64,000 nt of DNA from Haloechinothrix halophila YIM 93223 (GCF_000504245.1 NZ_KI632509.1:4181502-4245501); one strand, 5' to 3'; counted from the first letter of the stretch, positions 1 through 9,174 are shown. The notes: generated by a model not told the origin, from the letters alone. Translations and numbers: made by a program.

Positions 1-2178
1 CCGTCGTACCCGCACCCGAGGCTGATGCCGGACTTCTGGGAATACCCGACGGTGTCGATGGGCATCGGCCCGATGAACGCGATCTTCCAGGCGCGGTTCA
101 ATCGCTACCAGCACGCGCGCGGCATCGTCGACACCTCGGACCAGCACGTCTGGGCGTTCCTCGGCGACGGCGAGATGGACGAGCCGGAGTCGCGCGGCCT
201 GATCCACATCGCCGCCGGTGAGGGCCTCGACAACCTCACCTTCGTGATCAACTGCAACCTGCAGCGCCTCGACGGCCCCGTCAGGGGCAACGGCAAGATC
301 ATCCAGGAGCTGGAGGCCTATTTCCGGGGCGCTGGCTGGAACGTCATCAAGGTGATCTGGGGCCGCGAGTGGGACTCGCTGCTGCACGCCGACCGCGACG
401 GCGCGCTGATCAACTTGATGAACACCACGCCGGACGGCGACTTCCAGACGTACAAGGCCAACGACGGCGCCTACGTGCGCGAGCACTTCTTCGGCCGCGA
501 CCCGCGCGCCAAGGACCTCGTCGCGGACCTCTCCGACGCCGACATCTGGAACCTCAAGCGCGGCGGCCACGACTACCGCAAGGTTTACGCCGCGTACAAG
601 GCCGCGCTCGAGCACCACGGCCAGCCGACGGTCATCCTGGCGCACACCATCAAGGGCTATGGCCTCGGCGCGTCGTTCGAGGGCCGCAACGCCACCCACC
701 AGATGAAGAAGCTCACCCTCGACGACCTCAAGCTGTTCCGCGACGCCCAGCGCATCCCGATCAGCGACGAGCAGCTCGAGGCCGACCCGAAGCTGCCGCC
801 GTACTACCACCCCGGCGAGAACTCCCGCGAGATCGAGTACATGATGGGCCGCCGCAAGACGCTCGGCGGGTTCTTGCCTGAGCGGCGCACCCAGTCGAAG
901 CCGCTGGTGCTGCCCGGCGACAAGGTCTACGAGTCCATCAGCAAGGGCTCCGGCAAGCAGGAGGTCGCCACGACGATGGCGTTCGTCCGGCTGGTGCGCG
1001 AGCTAGCCAAGGACGAGGGCGTCGGCAGCCGGCTGGTGCCGATCATCCCGGACGAGGCCCGCACGTTCGGCCTCGACTCGATGTTCCCGACGGCCAAGAT
1101 CTACAACCCGCACGGCCAGACCTACACCTCGGTCGACGCCCAGCTCATGCTGGCCTACAAGGAAAGCGAGCAGGGCCAGCTGCTGCACGAGGGCATCAAC
1201 GAGGCTGGTTCGGTCGCGTCGTTCACCGCTGCGGGGACGTCGTACGCCACGCAGGGCGAGCCGATGATCCCGATCTACATCTTCTACTCGATGTTCGGGT
1301 TCCAGCGCACCGGCGACAGCTTCTACGCCGCCGCCGACCAGATGGCGCGCGGGTTCGTCATCGGCGCCACGGCGGGCCGCACCACGCTCACGGGTGAGGG
1401 CTTGCAACACGCCGACGGGCACTCGCTGCTGCTCGCGGTGACCAACCCGGCGGTGGTCGCCTACGACGCGGCGTGGTCGTACGAGATCGCGCACATCGTC
1501 CGGGACGGGTTGCGCCGGATGTACGGCGACGATCCGGAGAACATCTTCTACTACCTGACGGTCTACAACGAGCCGTACCAGCAACCCGCCGAGCCGGAGA
1601 ACCTCGACGTCGACGGGCTGCTGCGCGGGCTGTACCGGTACCAGCAGGCACCGGAAGGCACGGGCCCGAAGGCGCAGATCCTGGTCTCCGGTGTGACGAT
1701 GCCGGACGCGCTGCGAGCGCAGGAGATGCTGGCGGACGAGTGGGGTGTACGCGCCGACGTCTGGTCGGCCACGTCCTGGTCGGAGCTGCGTCGCGACGCG
1801 GTCGCGGTGGACAGGCACAACCTGCTGCACCCTGATGACGAGCCGAGGTCGCCGTTCGTGACCGAGAAGCTGCTCGACACCGAGGGCCCGATCGTGGCGG
1901 TCTCGGACTGGATGCGGGCGGTGCCGGATCAGATCCGGCCGTGGGTGCCCGGCGACATGGTCAGCCTCGGCACCGACGGGTTCGGCTTCTCCGATACCCG
2001 GCCCGCCGCGCGGCGGTACTTCTTGGTCGACGCGCAGTCGATCGTGGTCGGCACGCTGGCCGCGCTCGCTCGCAAGGGCCAGGTGGAACAGTCCGTGGTG
2101 TCGCGGGCATCGCAGGCCTACCAGCTGCACGACATCGCGGCGGCGGGACCACAGCTGTCGGAGTCCGGCGACGCGTAA
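1..2178 (+). CDS. aceE: Pyruvate dehydrogenase E1 component, homodimeric AceE type (5' end outside window)
   Basis: Decarboxylates pyruvate with thiamine diphosphate and passes the acetyl group to the E2 lipoyl domain, feeding acetyl-CoA to central metabolism. The frame is open from base 1 and 725 residues are visible; full-length AceE is about 900, so roughly the first 200 are missing. The ThDP/Mg site is clear: [10 protein letters not shown] near the start, followed by [14 protein letters not shown]. The central pyrimidine-binding domain (around [13 protein letters not shown] and [12 protein letters not shown]) and the C-terminal transketolase-like domain ([20 protein letters not shown]) follow in order. 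It ends in TAA and is followed 14 bases later by a strong hairpin terminator. The family assignment is very secure. Confidence 0.97.
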   Translation, partial: PSYPHPRLMPDFWEYPTVSMGIGPMNAIFQARFNRYQHARGIVDTSDQHVWAFLGDGEMDEPESRGLIHIAAGEGLDNLTFVINCNLQRLDGPVRGNGKIIQELEAYFRGAGWNVIKVIWGREWDSLLHADRDGALINLMNTTPDGDFQTYKANDGAYVREHFFGRDPRAKDLVADLSDADIWNLKRGGHDYRKVYAAYKAALEHHGQPTVILAHTIKGYGLGASFEGRNATHQMKKLTLDDLKLFRDAQRIPISDEQLEADPKLPPYYHPGENSREIEYMMGRRKTLGGFLPERRTQSKPLVLPGDKVYESISKGSGKQEVATTMAFVRLVRELAKDEGVGSRLVPIIPDEARTFGLDSMFPTAKIYNPHGQTYTSVDAQLMLAYKESEQGQLLHEGINEAGSVASFTAAGTSYATQGEPMIPIYIFYSMFGFQRTGDSFYAAADQMARGFVIGATAGRTTLTGEGLQHADGHSLLLAVTNPAVVAYDAAWSYEIAHIVRDGLRRMYGDDPENIFYYLTVYNEPYQQPAEPENLDVDGLLRGLYRYQQAPEGTGPKAQILVSGVTMPDALRAQEMLADEWGVRADVWSATSWSELRRDAVAVDRHNLLHPDDEPRSPFVTEKLLDTEGPIVAVSDWMRAVPDQIRPWVPGDMVSLGTDGFGFSDTRPAARRYFLVDAQSIVVGTLAALARKGQVEQSVVSRASQAYQLHDIAAAGPQLSESGDA

Positions 2179-2192
2179 GGGCGACGTGCGAC

Positions 2193-2233
2193 AAGGGCCC
2201 TTCCGGCCGCACCGCGGAACCGGAAGGGCCCTT
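2193..2233 (+). terminator. Hairpin terminator after aceE (copy 1 of a twin)
   Basis: A perfect 14-bp stem, AAGGGCCCTTCCGG pairing with CCGGAAGGGCCCTT, with a 13-base loop, begins 14 bases after the aceE stop. The right arm runs into a T-containing tail. Stem and flanks recur almost unchanged at 4158-4198. Confidence 0.85.
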
Positions 2234-2325
2234 ACTCTTATCGGGTGAGTTGACAGCCCGCCAATAGCTGTTGGCCGTTGTTCAACAGTACGGTCATGGT
2301 CCATGGCGGAACGGCGGGAGACATC

Positions 2326-4116
2326 ATGAAACCACCCGTGCCACGCAGGACCTTCCTTCGCACCGCAGCGGCGACGGGTGCCGCCGTAGCCGCGTGGAGT
2401 ATCGGCGCACCCGCGTCCGGGTCCGTTCGCCGGTCTCCTGGACGTAGCGTCGCGATATTCGGTGCTGGGGTCGCCGGGCTGACCGCCGCCCACGAGCTGG
2501 CCGAGCGGGGCTTCGACGTCATCGTGTACGAGCGCACGTCGCTGGGTGGCAAAGCACGCAGCATCCCCGTGCCTGAGTCCGCCACTGGCGACCGCAGGCC
2601 CCTGCCTGGTGAGCACGGGTTCCGGTTCTTCCCCGGCTTCTACCACGATCTCGGCGACACGATGCGCCGCATCCCGTTCCCCGGCAACGACAAGGGTTGC
2701 TGGGAGAACCTGACCAGGGCCACGACGTATCTCGGCGCGCGGGCCGATGGCCGGGCGGATCTGACGATCCCGTTCCCTGAGCCGTTCCCGCCGCAGCCCC
2801 AGCCGTACACGCCGGAGTCATTCCTGGAGACCATGCGCGCGGGAGCCGAGACTGCGTTCCGGCTGCCGCCACAGGAGGCGGCGTTCTTCGCGCAGAAGGC
2901 GCTCGTGTACGCGACCAGTTGTGACGAGCGGCGACTCGGCCAGTGGGACCGGCTGCCGTGGAGCGACTTCATCCGGGCAGAGCGGATGTCAGACGAGTAT
3001 CGGGCGTTCCTGGCCGACGGCATGATCCGCAACCTCGCGGCGATGAAGTCCGCCGATGCCAGCACGCACTCGATCGGCCTTGTCGGCGAGACGACGGCGT
3101 GGAGCGCGATGGGCAGGGGCAACGAAGAGAACGCCTCCGTCGACCGGGTTCTCGATGGGGAAACGAGCGAACGATGGCTGGACCCGTGGATCGAGCACCT
3201 GCGCGGGCTCGGTGTGCGGTTCGAGGTCGGCTGGACACTGGACGGCCTCCAGCTCGACCGCGGCCGGATCACCTCGGCGACGATAAGCGGGCAGGATGGC
3301 AGTACCACGGCGGTGCACGCGGACTGGTTCGTCTCGGCGATCCCCGTCGAGCGATTCACCCAGCTGCTGACGCCCGATCTGCTCGCGGCGGACCCGAGCC
3401 TTGCCAGCATCCGCGATCTGCGCACCGACTGGATGAACGGCTTGATGTTCTACCTCAAGCAGCCGGTGCCGATCACCCCTGGCCACGTCAACTACGTCGA
3501 CTCAGGGTGGGCGATCACGTCAATCAGCCAGGCGCAGTTCTGGCGCCGGGACTTCGCCACCTACGGTGACGGCACGGTGTCCGACTGTCTGTCGACGATC
3601 CTGTCCGACTGGACCTCCCCTGGCATGTTCACCACGAAGGCGGCCAAGGACTGCGTGCCAGAGGAGATCGCCGATGAGGTCTGGGCGGAGATCAAGGCCC
3701 ATCTCAACGACACCGGCAACGAGGTGCTGACCGACGACATGCTGCACTCCTGGTTCCTCGACCCCGCGATCATCGACTCCGGCACACCGGGTGTCCGCAA
3801 TGCCGAACCGCTGTTCATCCAGTCGCCTGGTTCGTGGGCAGACCGCCCGGAATCGGGCACTGGTGTCGACAACCTGTTCCTGGCAGGTGACTGGGTCCGC
3901 ACTGATATCAACGTCACGACGATGGAAGGCGCGAACAAGGGCGGGCGGCAGGCCGTCAACGCACTGCTGGACGCTGCGGGTGCCGACGCGGAGAAATGCC
4001 AAGTCACGCCGCTGTTCCGGCCACCAGAGTTCGAACCGGCCAAGCAGTGGGACCGCCAGTTGTATCGGATGGGCCTGCCCAACCAGTTCGACGTCCTCGA
4101 TCCCCGCTTTCCCTGA
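2326..4116 (+). CDS. Tat-exported FAD-dependent amine oxidase/desaturase-like protein
   Basis: A 596-residue flavoprotein. I chose the ATG at 2326 because a Tat signal starts there (MKPPVPRRTFLRTAAATGA, twin Arg then a hydrophobic stretch) with GGGAG just upstream; an in-frame ATG at 2278 would add 16 residues before the signal. After the signal comes a Rossmann FAD motif (VAIFGAGVAGLTAAHELAERG) and, near the C-terminus, the second FAD contact (NLFLAGDWVRTDINVTTMEGA). This layout matches the amine oxidase superfamily, close to HpnE-like or carotenoid desaturase-like enzymes annotated in actinobacteria. Substrate is unknown. It stands alone between two near-identical terminators. Confidence 0.8.
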   Translation: MKPPVPRRTFLRTAAATGAAVAAWSIGAPASGSVRRSPGRSVAIFGAGVAGLTAAHELAERGFDVIVYERTSLGGKARSIPVPESATGDRRPLPGEHGFRFFPGFYHDLGDTMRRIPFPGNDKGCWENLTRATTYLGARADGRADLTIPFPEPFPPQPQPYTPESFLETMRAGAETAFRLPPQEAAFFAQKALVYATSCDERRLGQWDRLPWSDFIRAERMSDEYRAFLADGMIRNLAAMKSADASTHSIGLVGETTAWSAMGRGNEENASVDRVLDGETSERWLDPWIEHLRGLGVRFEVGWTLDGLQLDRGRITSATISGQDGSTTAVHADWFVSAIPVERFTQLLTPDLLAADPSLASIRDLRTDWMNGLMFYLKQPVPITPGHVNYVDSGWAITSISQAQFWRRDFATYGDGTVSDCLSTILSDWTSPGMFTTKAAKDCVPEEIADEVWAEIKAHLNDTGNEVLTDDMLHSWFLDPAIIDSGTPGVRNAEPLFIQSPGSWADRPESGTGVDNLFLAGDWVRTDINVTTMEGANKGGRQAVNALLDAAGADAEKCQVTPLFRPPEFEPAKQWDRQLYRMGLPNQFDVLDPRFP

Positions 4117-4157
4117 GGCAGCAGCGGGCTGGCCTGACGCCCTGCCAAGCGCACGAC

Positions 4158-4198
4158 AAGGGCCCTTCCGGCCGCACTGAGAAACCGGAAGGGCCCTT
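4158..4198. terminator. Hairpin terminator, twin of 2193-2233
   Basis: The same 14-bp stem as at 2193-2233, with a 13-base loop, about 40 bases after the oxidase stop and just before the end of the convergent fasciclin gene. It can serve both strands. Identity with the first copy extends outside the stem (ACAAGGGCCCTTCCGGCCGC is shared). Confidence 0.85.
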
Positions 4199-4213
4199 GC
4201 TGCTCAGCCGAGC

Positions 4214-4840
4214 TTACTGCTTCGGCATGAGCACGCTGTCGATGATGTAGACAGTCGCGTTGGCGGTCTGAACGTTGCCGCAGGCGACGCTCGCGCTGCC
4301 GTTGACCGTGAATTCCTCGCCACTGCCCGAGGTCTCCACCGTGCCGCCCTGCAGGGTCTCGAACTCACCCGAGGACAGGTCCTCCGGGGTGACCTCCTCG
4401 CCGACCACGTGGTAGGTCAGCACCGAGGTCAGGGTCTCCTTGTCGGAGAGCACCGCGTTGAGGTCCTCCTCCGGGATCTTGCCGAAGGCGTCGTTGGTCG
4501 GCGCGAACACGGTGATGTTCTCGGCCGAGTTCAGCGTGTCGACCAGACCTGCCTTCTTCACCGCGGTGACCAGGGTGGACAGCACCGGGTTGTTGGACGC
4601 GGCCGTGGCGACCGGGTCCTGAGCCATGCCATCGAAGCTGCCAGCGCCATCCTCCGGCACGGCCGAGCATGCCTCGCCGAACTCACCGCTCGTGCTGGCC
4701 GAGGCCGCGGTGTCGTTGCCGCCCGCGTTCTCGCTGCCGCTGCTGGCGGCCTCTTCGCCCTGCGAACAGCCGGCGAGCAACAGACCCGATGCGGCGATAC
4801 CCGCGATGACACCCGCGAACCGATTCATTTTCCTCGACAT
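4214..4840 (-). CDS. Fasciclin-domain lipoprotein (MPT70/MPT83-like)
   Basis: A 208-residue secreted lipoprotein. I place the start at 4840 (MSRKMNRFAGVIAGIAASG) because it gives a signal peptide ending in the lipobox LLAGC; GGAAAGG lies upstream. After a low-complexity linker rich in Ser, Gly and Ala comes one fasciclin (FAS1) domain, with NPVLSTLVTAVKKAGLVDTL and ENITVFAPTNDAFGKIP, ending in a conserved beta region (VYIIDSVLMPKQ). In mycobacteria the relatives MPT70 and MPT83 belong to the SigK regulon. Here the gene is third in a leftward operon headed by the DUF4383 gene and opposite sigK, so the same control is likely. The molecular role of such proteins, adhesion or cell-envelope, is not settled. 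Confidence 0.9.
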   Translation of the reverse strand: MSRKMNRFAGVIAGIAASGLLLAGCSQGEEAASSGSENAGGNDTAASASTSGEFGEACSAVPEDGAGSFDGMAQDPVATAASNNPVLSTLVTAVKKAGLVDTLNSAENITVFAPTNDAFGKIPEEDLNAVLSDKETLTSVLTYHVVGEEVTPEDLSSGEFETLQGGTVETSGSGEEFTVNGSASVACGNVQTANATVYIIDSVLMPKQ

Positions 4841-4887
4841 CTCTGCGTTTTCCTTTCCTACGAACCCGACGAGCCTTCGTGCGGGTG

Positions 4888-6543
4888 CTATGGGGTGACG
4901 GTCACGGCAACGGAATGCCAACCGGATGCGCCGTCGGGAAACGGCGGCGTGCGATTGGGCGTCTGGAGGTCCCCATTGCCGTCGGCGGCTCTGACCTCGA
5001 ACCGGCGGGTGCCGGGCCGAGCGCTGAAGGTCGTGCGCCACTGCCGCCAGGTGTCGGCGCTGACCTGTTCGGACAGTTCAGCGTCCTGCCATGGACCTCC
5101 GTCCATGCGGACCTGAACCGCACTGATGCCGCGATGCTGAGCCCAGGCAACACCGGCGACTGTGACTTCGCCTTGGCTCACCCGTTCGAACGGTCGCGGC
5201 ACGTCGACACGCGAGGCGGTCTTGACCACCCCGCGCGGATCCCAGTCCCGTTGGGTCCAGTACGCCTGGACCTGATCGAACCGGGTCGCGGTGAGCTCGA
5301 CGACCCACTTGGTCGCCGAGGTGTAGCCGTAGAAACCCGGGACGATCATGCGAGCGGGAAAACCATGGTTGATAGGCAGCGGCTCGCCGTTCATGCCGAC
5401 CGCGAGCAGCGCGTCCCTGCTGTCGAGCACCGCCTCCATTGGGGTGCCGATGGTCATGCCGTCCTCGGAACGGCTGAGCAGCTGGTCTGACGAGCTGGAC
5501 ACGCCCGCATCGCGAAGCAGGTCGCCGAGCGGGACGCCGAGCCAGCGCGCCGTGCCGACGTAGGGGCCGCCGACCTGGTTGGACACGCACGACAGCGTCA
5601 GGTCGCGCTCGGTCAGCCCCCGGTCGAGCAGTTCGGCGTAGGTCAGCTCGATCGGCCGCGTCACGTCACCGCCGATGCGCAGCGTCCACTCCTCCGCGGG
5701 GATGGACGGCAGCGACAGCACGGTGTCGACGCGGTAGAAGTCCTTGTTCGGTGTGAAGTACGGGCTGATGCCCGGCACCTTCGTGCGGTACCCGGCTGGC
5801 AGCTCGGGCGCGGGGTCGGCCGGTGTGGGCAGCCGGATGGCGGCGCGGGACTCCGCGACGTCTTGTCGGACGGCTTGCAGCAACCTGCCCGCGGTGGCGG
5901 CGACGGCGGCACCCGCGACGCTGGCCACGCTCGCGATGAGCAGGCCACGGCGAGAAGGCTTGACACTGGACGTCTCGTCGGTCTCCACCGGTGCGGCGGT
6001 GCCGGAGGCCGGGTCAGCGTCGGGCGCCGGGTCGGGCGCCGCATCGGTTGCCGCGGGCGCGGGCTCCTCGCCCCTCCGCCACACGCGGACGAGCAGGTAC
6101 AGCACGCCGAGCGCGGTCAGCCCCGCCAGCGCGGACGGGATGCCGTCGGTGAGTTCCGAACTGGCGCGAGTCAACGCGGCGAGCACGCCCAGGACGCCGA
6201 AGACCAGGAAGATGACCGCGCCGATGCCGAACCGCGTCCTGGCCAGAACGCCGCCGAACGCCGACAGGATCACCAGCGCCGCGAGCACTCCGGAGATCAG
6301 CACCAGCTTGTCCGCGGTGCCGAAGGTGCGGATCGCGAATTCCTTCACCGGAGTCGGCGCGAGGTCGATGGCAGCCGAACCGACCGAGAGCACCGGCGAC
6401 GTCGCTGGTCCGGTGCCGGCGGCTGCCAGCTCACCGATCGCGAGGCCGCAGCCAGCGGCGATGATGCCCACGATGGCACCGATCAGGATGCGGCCACCGC
6501 GGCGCGTTCCGCGCTTCCGGTCGTTGATGTTCATGCCCTGCAT
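4888..6543 (-). CDS. Membrane-anchored molybdopterin-dependent oxidoreductase, sulfite oxidase family
   Basis: A 551-residue protein. The first half carries hydrophobic helices (ILIGAIVGIIAAGCGLAIG, LVLISGVLAALVILSAFGG, a third near VIFLVFGVLGVLAAL, another at LTALGVLYLLVRVW), then a charged Pro/Ala-rich linker and a further helix after an Arg pair (SRRGLLIASVASVAGAAVAA). The second half is an exported molybdopterin domain of the SuoX/YedY type with the likely Mo-ligand Cys in LTLSCVSNQVGG, followed by the Mo-co dimerization domain (WAQHRGISAVQVRMDGGPW). Mycobacterial sigK loci also include an oxidoreductase gene. The start could be 6543 or 6534. It sits 55 bases after the DUF4383 gene and 47 before the fasciclin gene, presumably one operon. 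Substrate is unknown. Confidence 0.85.
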   Translation of the reverse strand: MQGMNINDRKRGTRRGGRILIGAIVGIIAAGCGLAIGELAAAGTGPATSPVLSVGSAAIDLAPTPVKEFAIRTFGTADKLVLISGVLAALVILSAFGGVLARTRFGIGAVIFLVFGVLGVLAALTRASSELTDGIPSALAGLTALGVLYLLVRVWRRGEEPAPAATDAAPDPAPDADPASGTAAPVETDETSSVKPSRRGLLIASVASVAGAAVAATAGRLLQAVRQDVAESRAAIRLPTPADPAPELPAGYRTKVPGISPYFTPNKDFYRVDTVLSLPSIPAEEWTLRIGGDVTRPIELTYAELLDRGLTERDLTLSCVSNQVGGPYVGTARWLGVPLGDLLRDAGVSSSSDQLLSRSEDGMTIGTPMEAVLDSRDALLAVGMNGEPLPINHGFPARMIVPGFYGYTSATKWVVELTATRFDQVQAYWTQRDWDPRGVVKTASRVDVPRPFERVSQGEVTVAGVAWAQHRGISAVQVRMDGGPWQDAELSEQVSADTWRQWRTTFSARPGTRRFEVRAADGNGDLQTPNRTPPFPDGASGWHSVAVTVTP

Positions 6544-6598
6544 TCGGCGCGATGATCACGTCGGATTGGTCGTGCTGGCACTTCACTCGAACGCGTGA

Positions 6599-7000
6599 TC
6601 ACCTGCGTGCCGCCGAGACAACGAGCAGGATGACCGCGCTGGACAGGTGCAGCACGTTGTCCGCGCCGTTCAACGCGAGCGGGTTCATTCCGGCGTCAAG
6701 CAGGAACAACCCAAGCACCCCGAGCGCGCCGAAGCAGGCGCCGACGACGCCGTTGACCAGCATCGCGTGCCGCAGCCCTCGGTAGGCGGCGAGGCCGAGC
6801 GCCGTGCCCAGCACGAGGTGCAGCACGTTGTGCAGCGGGTTCAGCTGGAAAATCAGCAGGTGAACGCCCTCAGCCGCCGCGAAGCCCGTCGTCGCGGTCA
6901 GCGTCAACCCGGCGATACCGATGAGGACGTAGCAGGCTCCGACGACCGCGCCCGCGACCCGGTTGGACGAGATCGCGCGGACGTGAACGTGCGAGTCCAT
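6599..7000 (-). CDS. DUF4383-family small membrane protein
   Basis: A 133-residue integral membrane protein with about four hydrophobic helices (AGAVVGACYVLIGIAGLTLT, LLIFQLNPLHNVLHLVLGTA, VVGACFGALGVLGLFLLDAG, VLHLSSAVILLVVSAA). The motif NPLHNVLHL and its repeat NGADNVLHLSSA are typical of DUF4383. I placed the start at 7000 (MDSHVHVRA), which has CCAGGAGACC upstream; an in-frame start at 7057 lacks this. It is the first gene of the leftward operon and sits behind the SigK-like promoter at 7062-7090. Function is unknown; such genes often lie in stress sigma factor regulons. Confidence 0.75.
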   Translation of the reverse strand: MDSHVHVRAISSNRVAGAVVGACYVLIGIAGLTLTATTGFAAAEGVHLLIFQLNPLHNVLHLVLGTALGLAAYRGLRHAMLVNGVVGACFGALGVLGLFLLDAGMNPLALNGADNVLHLSSAVILLVVSAARR

Positions 7001-7061
7001 ACTGGTCTCCTGGCTAATCCTGGTGCGTTGCCGTACTGGCCGGTCTGCTGACCGCAACGGT

Positions 7062-7090
7062 CATTCGGTGCGGGCACCGCGATGGACTGG
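7062..7090 (-). promoter_or_regulatory. Candidate SigK-type promoter for the DUF4383-oxidoreductase-fasciclin operon
   Basis: On the minus strand, CCAGTCC (7090-7084) is followed after exactly 16 bases by CGAATG (7067-7062), about 60 bases before the start at 7000. It matches the element on the opposite strand (CCAATCC, 16 bases, CGAATA) and resembles the mycobacterial SigK consensus as I recall it (CCATCC, about 16-17 bases, CGAATA). Confidence 0.55.
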
Positions 7091-7115
7091 TCACGGCGAC
7101 AAGCTGGGCAGCCCA

Positions 7116-7144
7116 CCAATCCGGAACGCCCGAGCCTCCGAATA
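7116..7144 (+). promoter_or_regulatory. Candidate autoregulatory SigK-type promoter for sigK-rskA
   Basis: CCAATCC (7116-7122), a 16-base spacer, then CGAATA (7139-7144), 33 bases before the sigK start codon. The spacing equals that of the divergent element, so both directions are probably read by the same sigma factor. Confidence 0.6.
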
Positions 7145-7177
7145 CCGTTTGGTAGCTGCCCGCGATGAGGAGATGCG

Positions 7178-7783
7178 ATGCACGGTGCGAGAGCTGAGCG
7201 CGCGCGTTCCGGCAAACCGGACCTGCGTGCCGTAGCCCAGTCAGGTCATCAGGACCTGATGAGCAGGGTGGCCCGAGGGGACGAGCAGGCCTTCGCCGAG
7301 CTGTACGACTTGCTCGCCGATCGGATCTACGGGCTCGTGCTCAGGGTCATGCGCGACCCAGCCCAGTCGGAGGAGGTCACCCAGGAGGTCTTCATCGACC
7401 TGTGGCGGACGGCGTCCAGATTCCACTCGGAGCGAGGCAGCGTGACGTCCTGGGCGATGACCATCGCACATCGCAGAGCCGTTGACCGGGTGCGCTCGGC
7501 GCAGTCGACCGTCGACAGGGAAGCGAGAATGGCGGCAGGCCAGCAGGACACCCCGTTCGACAGCGTCTCGGACGAGGTCGCGAGCAGGTTCGAGCAACGT
7601 CAGGTGCGTAACTGCCTTGACACGCTCACCGAGCTGCAGCGGGAGTCCGTTGGCCTCGCCTACTACCAGGGCTACACCTACGGCGAGGTCGCAACACTGC
7701 TCGACACCCCGCTAGGAACGGTCAAGACACGTCTCCGCGACGGCCTGATCCGGCTGCGCGACTGCTTGGGGGTGAGCAAATGA
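7178..7783 (+). CDS. sigK: ECF sigma factor, SigK type
   Basis: A 201-residue extracytoplasmic-function sigma factor. Region 2 spans about residues 25-95 (FAELYDLLADRIYGLVLRVM, then SEEVTQEVFIDLWRTASRF and SVTSWAMTIAHRRAVDRVR). Region 4 is at the C-terminus (LTELQRESVGLAYYQGYTYGEVATLLDTPLGTVKTRLRDG). The start has GAGGAG seven bases upstream. The assignment to SigK rests on context: a translationally coupled RskA-type anti-sigma factor, and a divergent operon with a fasciclin protein and a molybdopterin oxidoreductase, as in the mycobacterial sigK-mpt70 locus. Confidence 0.88.
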   Translation: MHGARAERARSGKPDLRAVAQSGHQDLMSRVARGDEQAFAELYDLLADRIYGLVLRVMRDPAQSEEVTQEVFIDLWRTASRFHSERGSVTSWAMTIAHRRAVDRVRSAQSTVDREARMAAGQQDTPFDSVSDEVASRFEQRQVRNCLDTLTELQRESVGLAYYQGYTYGEVATLLDTPLGTVKTRLRDGLIRLRDCLGVSK

Positions 7784-8511
7784 ACGCCGACATCCACACC
7801 TTGACCGGCGCGTACGCGTTGCACGCGCTGTCGGAGGCCGAACGCGTGGAGTTCGAGGACCACCTCGCCCAATGCCCGGCATGCGCCAAGGAAGTCGCTG
7901 AGATGCAGGAGACGGCGGCGCGGCTCGGCTCGGCCGTCGCGACACAGCCGCCAGAGTCGCTGAAACAGGACGTCATGGCCGGTATCAGGCGGGTGCGGCA
8001 ACTCCCACCCGACGAGGGTCCGATCATCCCGCTCCGGGGCAGGAAGTGGCCGCTGCGCGTGACGTCGATGGCGGCAGCGGCGGCGGCGATCGCCGCGATC
8101 GTGCTCGGTTCGCAGGTCATCCGGCTGGACGACGAGGCGAGCCGCGCTGAGGAGCAACTCGCGGAAGTGAGCTCCCGGTACGAGACCGTCGCCGACATGA
8201 TCGCGGCACAGAACACCAAGATCATGGCAGCGAAGTCGGGCGACATGCGAGCCACCGTCGTGGTCTCCCGGCAGCACGGCAAGGTTGCTTTCCTGCCGAA
8301 GGACGTGCCTGCTCCCGGCGAGGAAAAGACGTATCAGCTGTGGCTGATCGGACCGGACGGCGCGCACTCCGCCGGACTGCTGCCCGACCAGGACACACCG
8401 GTCATCGCAGACACGATCGAGGGAGCCAACGTGCTCGGCGTGACCATCGAACCGGAAGGCGGCTCCGAGCAGCCCACCACCGACCCGGTCATGACGATGG
8501 CACTCGGCTGA
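7780..8511 (+). CDS. rskA: Anti-sigma-K factor, RskA type
   Basis: A 243-residue single-pass membrane protein that should hold SigK inactive until the membrane signal releases it. The N-terminal anti-sigma domain has the zinc-type motif (FEDHLAQCPACAKEV), one transmembrane helix follows (VTSMAAAAAAIAAIVLGSQVI, around residues 88-108), and the extracytoplasmic RskA domain ends with EKTYQLWLIGPDGAHSAG and VLGVTIEPEGGSEQPTTDPV. The start ATG overlaps the sigK stop (ATGA), indicating translational coupling and equal production of the pair. Confidence 0.9.
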   Translation: MNADIHTLTGAYALHALSEAERVEFEDHLAQCPACAKEVAEMQETAARLGSAVATQPPESLKQDVMAGIRRVRQLPPDEGPIIPLRGRKWPLRVTSMAAAAAAIAAIVLGSQVIRLDDEASRAEEQLAEVSSRYETVADMIAAQNTKIMAAKSGDMRATVVVSRQHGKVAFLPKDVPAPGEEKTYQLWLIGPDGAHSAGLLPDQDTPVIADTIEGANVLGVTIEPEGGSEQPTTDPVMTMALG

Positions 8512-8647
8512 CGCCGGAGGAGGTCGTGAAGGGCGTCCTCCTCCACCGGAGCGAGGGCGCCCGTTCTTTGCCTGCTCTTTATTGAGCCTTCGCACGCCCC
8601 TTATACCGCTGCGGCTCTAACTCATGTTTTCTGAGAGACTTTGTCGC

Positions 8648-9106
8648 ATGCGGGTCTCAGCGAAGTCGGACTATGCCCTGCGCGCCTTGATCGAACTGGC
8701 GCGGCGACCGGAGGGCGAGGCGGTCAACGCCGAGGAGATCGGCCGTTCGCAGAACGTCCCGCATGGCTTCCTGCAGGCGATCCTCGCCGACCTGCGGCGG
8801 GCAGGGGTCGTGGTCAGCCAGCGCGGCCAGGCCGGCGGCTGGCGGATGGCCCGCGACCCGGCGACCGTCACGGTCGCGGACGTCATCAGGGCGGTGGACG
8901 GGCCGCTGGTCAGCATCTATGGCCTGCGACCGGAAGGCGTCACCTACAACGAGTCGGCCGCGTCGCTGCAGCACGTCTGGATCGCCGCACGCAGCAGCCT
9001 GCGCGAGGTCTTCGAACAGGTCAGCATCGCCGACCTCGCCGCGAAGCGGCTGCCGGACCGCGTCATGGTCCGCACAACGGACGAAGACGCCTGGCAACCG
9101 CGCTGA
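8648..9106 (+). CDS. Rrf2-family transcriptional regulator without cluster-binding cysteines
   Basis: A 152-residue winged-helix protein that opens with the family hallmark MRVSAKSDYALRALIELARR. The DNA-binding helix and wing are visible (NVPHGFLQAILADLRRAGVVVSQRGQAGGWRMARDP), followed by VTVADVIRAVDGPLVSI. I chose 8648 over the in-frame 8624 because the family start motif begins there. No cysteine occurs anywhere in the protein, so it cannot carry the Fe-S cluster of IscR or NsrR; it must sense something else or act constitutively. It stands alone and its target is not evident. Confidence 0.88.
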   Translation: MRVSAKSDYALRALIELARRPEGEAVNAEEIGRSQNVPHGFLQAILADLRRAGVVVSQRGQAGGWRMARDPATVTVADVIRAVDGPLVSIYGLRPEGVTYNESAASLQHVWIAARSSLREVFEQVSIADLAAKRLPDRVMVRTTDEDAWQPR

Positions 9107-9126
9107 AGGGCTCGGCCGGAGCGAAC

Positions 9127-9168
9127 CTTGAGGCGTTGTGGCTGCTATAGCGACCAGAACGCCTCAAG
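9127..9168. terminator. Hairpin between convergent Rrf2 and cyclopropane synthase genes
   Basis: CTTGAGGCGTT (9127-9137) pairs perfectly with AACGCCTCAAG (9158-9168) across a 20-base loop. It lies between two converging genes and can end transcription from both. Confidence 0.75.
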
Positions 9169-9174
9169 ATCCAC

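Noticed and set aside
1003-2646. Long minus-strand open frame of 547 codons across the 3' half of aceE
   Set aside because: It is antisense to a clear aceE coding sequence, has Arg/Val/His-rich composition typical of the complementary frame of GC-rich genes, and shows no domain.
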